Shown piece after piece: positions 6,965-11,167 of a stretch of 11,167 nucleotides of DNA. Position 1 is the first letter of the stretch; each line of letters starts with the position of its first letter. The position numbers and the translations under genes are program-made. A model generated the notes under the pieces. It had not been told where the DNA came from and searched no databases. It saw nothing but the letters and a program-made list of their open reading frames with translations. The DNA is from Podila epigama (taxonomy: Eukaryota > Mortierellomycota > Mortierellomycetes > Mortierellales > Mortierellaceae), in assembly GCA_015679605.1 (NCBI GenBank), contig JAAAVE010000727.1:1-11167 (forward strand), written 5' to 3'.

Positions 6965-9318
6965 TTAGTACACACGCTTCTTGGGGGGAACAGCCTTGCA
7001 CTCCTCCTCATCCAAGGTGTGGGAAGTCACAGCACGGTAACTGAGCTTGACCTCTCCGGTCTTCTGATTCTGCCATGAGAGGGTGTGCTTCATCCAGTTC
7101 TTGTCATCACGATCCTGGAAGTCCTCACGAGCGTGGGCACCACGCGACTCCTTACGGGCACTGGCAGAGTGCATGGTCTGGGCAGCGCAAGTCAACAAGT
7201 TCTGGAGCTCGAGAGTCTCGATCAAATCACTGTTCCAGATCATGCTGCGGTCAGAGACACCGACATCCTTGAAGGTACCAAAGACCTGATCAATCTTGGT
7301 GACACCCTCATCCAAGGAAGACTGGGTACGGAAGACGGCAGCATCGTTCTGCATGACCTTCTGCATGTTCAAACGGAGGTTGGCAGTGGGGATGGGGCCG
7401 GAGGAGTAACGGAGCTTATCCAAGTTGGCAATGGACTCGGCACCGGCATCAGCAGCCAAGGGGCGGTGAGGAGTGTTGGGTGGCAAGGTATCGCGGATGT
7501 GGTGGGCGCAAGCACGGCCAAAGACGACAATATCCAAAAGAGAGTTGGCTCCCAAACGGTTGGCACCGTGGACAGACACACAGGCGGCCTCACCGGCAGC
7601 GTACAAACCGGGGACAACCTTGTCCTGGCCATTCTCGTCAACAGTCAAGACCTCACCAGTGTACTTGGTGGGGATACCACCCATGTTGTAGTGGACGGTA
7701 GGCAAGACGGGGATTGGCTCCTTGGTGACATCGACACCAGAGAAAATGGCGGCAGTCTCGGAAATACCGGGCAGACGCTCGTGGAGGACGGAGGCAGGCA
7801 AGTGGGAAAGCTGGAGGTAGATGTGATCCTTCTCAGGTCCGACACCACGGCCCTCACGAATCTCCATGGTCATGGAGCGGGAGACGACATCACGGGAGGC
7901 GAGATCCTTGGCAGTAGGGGCATAACGCTCCATGAAACGCTCACCCTCAGAGTTCAAAAGGTAACCACCCTCACCACGGGAGCCCTCGGTGATGAGACAT
8001 CCGGCACCATAAATACCGGTAGGGTGGAACTGAACGAACTCCAAATCCTGGAGAGGGAGACCGGCGCGGGCAACCATAGCGTTACCATCACCAGTGCAGG
8101 TATGGGCAGATGTGCATGAGAAGTAAGCGCGTCCGTATCCTCCGGTGGCAAGAACAGTCTTGTGGGCACGGAAGCGGTGGAGGGTACCGTCCTCCATGTT
8201 CAAGGCGATGACACCACGGCACTCACCGTTCTCCATGATGAGATCCATAGCAAAGTACTCGATGAAAAAGTTGGTGTTGTGGCGAAGCGACTGACCATAG
8301 AGGGTATGAAGGATCGAGTGACCAGTACGATCAGCGACGGCAGCGCAACGGTAAGCCTGACCACCTTGAAAGATAGGAAGAAAAAAAAGGGCAAGAGAGA
8401 TGGTCGTTTAGTCACCACAAGTATATTATTGGTAAAGTAACATTCCCGAGTCAATTTGACAGTGAATTGGATCTTTGCTTTTTACCTTCACCAAACTTCA
8501 AACTTTGACCACCAAAGGCACGCTGGTAGATCTTGCCCTCCTTGGTTCTGGAGAAGGGGACACCATAGTGCTCCAACTCGATAACACTGTGAGGAGCCTC
8601 GCGACACATGTAGTGAATAGCATCCTGGTCTCCGAGCCAATCACTTCCCTTGACAGTGTCGTACATGTGCCATCTCCAGTCATCCTCACCCATGTTTCCG
8701 AGAGCGGCGTTGACACCTCCCTATTTAGCCCAGATGGACAAAGTATAAGAATTGGTTAATAAAATGAGAAAGATTGATCAGGGCGAATATGAAAAAAGAT
8801 ATACTTGACGTGTGTAGTCAAAGGAGAGTTAGACAAGGACATTACCTGGGCAGCGACGGTGTGGGAACGAGTAGGGAAGAGCTTGGAGATACAAGCAGTG
8901 TTGAGACCAGCCTCAGCGAGACCGAAGGCGGCACGGAGACCGGCTCCTCCAGCACCGATAACGAGAGCATCGTAGGTGTGGTCAATGATGGGGTACTTGG
9001 AGGTGATAGGGCTCTAGAAAAAGAACAACCCCCAATGGATCAAAAGGTGAAGTGCATAAAGCCAAAGATTGCCCGGAAGTGAATCCCATATGATTTTGCG
9101 GGGTAGTCCAAAGAAGGAAAGGCGAGGAGGGGGTTTACCCTGGTCAGAGATTGTTTTGTTTGTTTACGCGTGGAATTGATTGCAAGATTGTGAATGGAGA
9201 AATGGATTATGCTTACCGATGATTCCTTTGCGTTCAAGGGCTTGGAAGCAAAGACCTGCATGGCAGGACGCGAGGTGTGCAGGGCACGCGAAGCATTGCT
9301 GGCAGCTTTAAAGAGCAT
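6965..9318 (-). CDS. SDH1: Succinate dehydrogenase flavoprotein subunit, mitochondrial
   Basis: Four minus-strand exons, 9318-9217, 9013-8846, 8720-8486 and 8364-6965, with GT-AG introns of 203, 125 and 121 bp, give 634 residues (yeast Sdh1 is 640). The product oxidises succinate to fumarate and passes electrons through FAD to complex II of the inner mitochondrial membrane. Residues 1-30 are an Arg/Ser/Ala-rich presequence. GAGGAG at 54-59 is the FAD dinucleotide motif. His85 in [10 protein letters not shown] is the covalent FAD attachment site; intron 2 falls directly after AAQ. HPTGIYG begins at His282, SRDVVSRS holds the expected catalytic Arg near 326, HYNMGG begins at His393, and [12 protein letters not shown] lies around 432-443. 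The C terminus (KKRVY) is complete. The third base of codons is mostly C or G, unlike the surrounding spacers, which suits high expression. No frameshift or missing key residue is seen. Confidence 0.97.
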
Positions 9319-10284
9319 TGTATGAGGAGCAACAAAAGAAAGAAAGAAAAAAAAATATGTGGCGGAAGTCAATATCTCGGAGAAATCCGACACCCTCCAA
9401 ACCACCGCCCGACGGAAAAAAAAAAAATACAAAAAAAAAAAAAATGCATAACACAAGCTCAGGCACTGAAAACCATTGTCATCCCCTCCCTCGGAGATGA
9501 CAATTCTCGGCCATTTGAATCCTTCTCGGTCATTTGAATCCTTTTGAGTAACATACCAGTGCGACGCTATAGTAAAAAGTAGGTGTAAACGCAGACAAAA
9601 GGGGTTTGAAAATATGGTTAGTTTGGTCAATTTTTTATTTTTTTCTCAGTCCTCCGAAGCGAGCGTTCCCGGAGCCATCCAAAGAAATAGTGTACACAAG
9701 CTCGGAGATGACAAAAAAAGGAAGGATCCACAAAATCACATCAACCAAAACGCGAGTTTTCACATTAAAAGCAAAGAGATTGTGTTGATTGTTCAAGATT
9801 TGTGGCTTCGGAGGAAGCATTGAGCAACATGGAATTGCATTCGGTAAAATAAAAGGGAAAATGTAGGAAAACAATGGTACGCACCAAAATGTTGGAGCAA
9901 GACTGGATACGGAACATGACGGTGATTAGCTCAATTGGTTAGGATGGACTAGTGAACAGGACTCGGGGAAACGGTTCAGAATGGGGAGGAGAGAGACAGA
10001 CAGAGAAGAGTTCGGAGTGGGAGTGGAGAGTGACGAGAATGATTGTCTAAGGAAAGAAGGAGGGAAGGAGTGAGGGAAAATTGAGACAGGACGATCAAAC
10101 AAAATTCATTCCATCGCCCTTTCTTTTCTCACTCTCTCACTCCCCCTCCGTCCGCACACTCCGTACCTCATCACGTGCAACAATTTTGTTGACATGCAAC
10201 AATACGTCACAAAAAGAGTGTGAGTATGATACATTCAGCAATTACTTTTATCTCAGAAACACACACTTGCTTTTCGTTCTCTAT
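9319..10284. other. SDH1 upstream region with no supported gene
   Basis: This is the promoter and leader of SDH1 plus the 3' UTR of MAM33. A minus-strand CCAAT at 9934-9938 and a palindromic CACGTG at 10172-10177 are possible sites for the Hap and bHLH factors that often control respiratory genes; neither is close enough to the start codon to be convincing. Two 19-bp near-identical tandem copies lie at 9504-9541, and a 14-bp string is repeated at 9490-9503 and 9701-9714. Both strands are open for 55-80 codons around 9614-9874, giving a weak case for a small membrane protein on the minus strand. Purine-rich DNA fills 9975-10080. Confidence 0.5.
9504..9541. repeat. 19-bp tandem duplication
   Basis: Two adjacent copies (9504-9522 and 9523-9541) of a unit starting TTCTCGG and ending TTTGAATCC, with one C/T difference. 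It lies about 190 bases upstream of the SDH1 start codon, so probably in its leader or promoter. Confidence 0.85.
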
Positions 10285-11100
10285 TTACTTGGCAGCAACG
10301 AATCCCTGAAAGTCCTTGAGCCAGTTGGTGTACTCAACCTGGTCCTTGTGGAAGACATAGTTGGGCACAAAGTTGGCAAGGTCGGAATCGATCTGGCGTG
10401 CCTCCAAGTAGTTCTCAAAGGCAACCTGGAGCTCCTCATCAAGCTCAGCAAATGGAGGGCCGCTGTACAGACCGCGCTTCTCCCAATCAGCCTCGGCGGT
10501 CGAGGTGTTGGCCAAAGTGCTATCCTTGATGTTGGAGATGGACTCGACAATGAAGGCACCATCCTGGGCAATGGCGTCAACTGCAATGCTACCGGCACCG
10601 GGCTTGGTGATGGTGATCATGCAGCGGACGGGGAAGGTCAACGATTCAAGACCATCCTCCTCCTCTTCGTCATCCTCGTTCGAGGGCGACAAGCTCTGCT
10701 GGGGTGGCTGCTGAGCGCTCTGATCGTCCTCCATGTCATCCTCAAGGTCCAGCTCCTCCTCATCATCACCAGAGTTGATATCTGAGACTGAGAAGACAAT
10801 CTTGATGCTAAACCGTGCGGAGGATTGAGAGTCATTAGCCTATCCGTTCGTTTCAAAAGAATGGCCAAAATCATAAAAGTAATTTTTTTTGTACAGGCAT
10901 CTGTTATGCTTTCTTATGATCTATGACTTACTCTTCGTTGCCAAACTTGCGGGTCAAGATGACCTCGTCCGATCCAATCTTGTCAGTGATCTGGAAGGGG
11001 CTGGTTTTCAAGTAATCGGTGACAAAGGCGGGAGTCTCGTCACCCTGCTCCTCCTCGTGCTTGATCTCGTTGTCAATCTTGGTGAGCAATTCCTTGTCGA
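10285..11100 (-). CDS. MAM33: MAM33/p32-family mitochondrial acidic protein (5' partial)
   Basis: Two minus-strand exons are in the window, 11100-10932 and 10807-10285, with a 124-bp intron (GTAAGT...TTTAG, CTAAT branch). They encode 229 residues plus two bases of a codon split with an exon outside the window. From 11101 to 11167 the sequence reads as intron (acceptor ATTAG) with no donor visible, so the presequence exon lies beyond the right edge. Order of features: VDKELLTKIDNEIKHEEE near the visible N end, RKFGNED/IKIVFSVSDINS across the splice, an acidic stretch of about 65-104 rich in Asp/Glu, then the C-terminal p32 fold with FPVRCMITITK, LYSGPPFAELDEELQ and a final YTNWLKDFQGFV. Members form acidic doughnut-shaped trimers in the mitochondrial matrix and affect mitochondrial translation and respiration. 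Distinct from SDH1 but transcribed in the same direction. Confidence 0.88.
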
Positions 11101-11167
11101 CTAATTTCAAAAAGCATAAAAAGAAGTTGTCAGGAAGGGGAGTGCAAGAAGTTTTTTTTTTTGCCAG

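Noticed and set aside
7085-8119. 344-codon open frame on the plus strand
   Set aside because: It is exactly antisense to the long last exon of SDH1, whose C/G-rich third positions keep the opposite frame open. The translation is a Gly/Thr/Val-rich string with no domain.
9040-9630. 196-codon minus-strand frame around the SDH1 start
   Set aside because: Only the 34 codons at 9318-9217 are exon 1 of SDH1. The part upstream is leader with Phe runs and the part downstream is intron 1.
9919-9985. tRNA-like string (TTAGCTCAATTGGTTA followed by GGTTCAGAA)
   Set aside because: The first part fits an A box, but the B box is poor, and I cannot pair an acceptor stem or an anticodon stem. Most likely chance similarity in the SDH1 promoter.
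10081-10785. 234-codon open frame on the plus strand
   Set aside because: Antisense to the MAM33 exon for most of its length; the remainder is CT-rich spacer.

Overview
This window is nuclear DNA from a eukaryote, most likely a filamentous fungus of an early-diverging lineage (Mortierella-type Mucoromycota is my best guess, from overall style only). The signs are short GT-AG introns with fungal branch-point sequences (two exact TACTAAC elements), mixed-GC spliced genes separated by A/T-rich spacers with long homopolymers, and many simple repeats. No prokaryotic operon, transposon, CRISPR array or viral gene is visible.

Six protein genes were rebuilt by splicing by eye. Five are on the minus strand and one on the plus strand. 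From left to right they are: (1) 937-1582 minus, a two-exon BRI3-like small membrane protein; (2) 1904-3102 minus, a two-exon, Ser/Gln-rich, probably mitochondrial protein of unknown family; (3) 4588-5721 minus, NEDD8/RUB1, a 77-residue ubiquitin-like protein split into six tiny exons; (4) 5934-6669 plus, prefoldin subunit 1, three exons; (5) 6965-9318 minus, the flavoprotein subunit of mitochondrial succinate dehydrogenase, four exons, complete at 634 residues; (6) 10285-11100 minus, a MAM33/p32-family mitochondrial acidic protein whose 5' end lies beyond the right edge.

RUB1 and PFDN1 are divergent and share a 212-bp spacer. PFDN1 and SDH1 converge on a 295-bp spacer. MAM33 and SDH1 are tandem, separated by about 1 kb. 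Large stretches (1-936, 3103-4587, 9319-10284) hold no gene I can support. They contain homopolymers, microsatellites, a dense GATC cluster and a few weak open stretches.

The genes do not form one pathway. SDH1, MAM33 and probably gene 2 act in mitochondria, RUB1 in cullin neddylation, and PFDN1 in actin/tubulin folding. I see no convincing new multi-gene system. The points most worth a second look are the micro-exon structure and one-residue tail of RUB1, the unassigned 269-residue protein with its repeat-bearing splice acceptor, and the GATC cluster at the left end.
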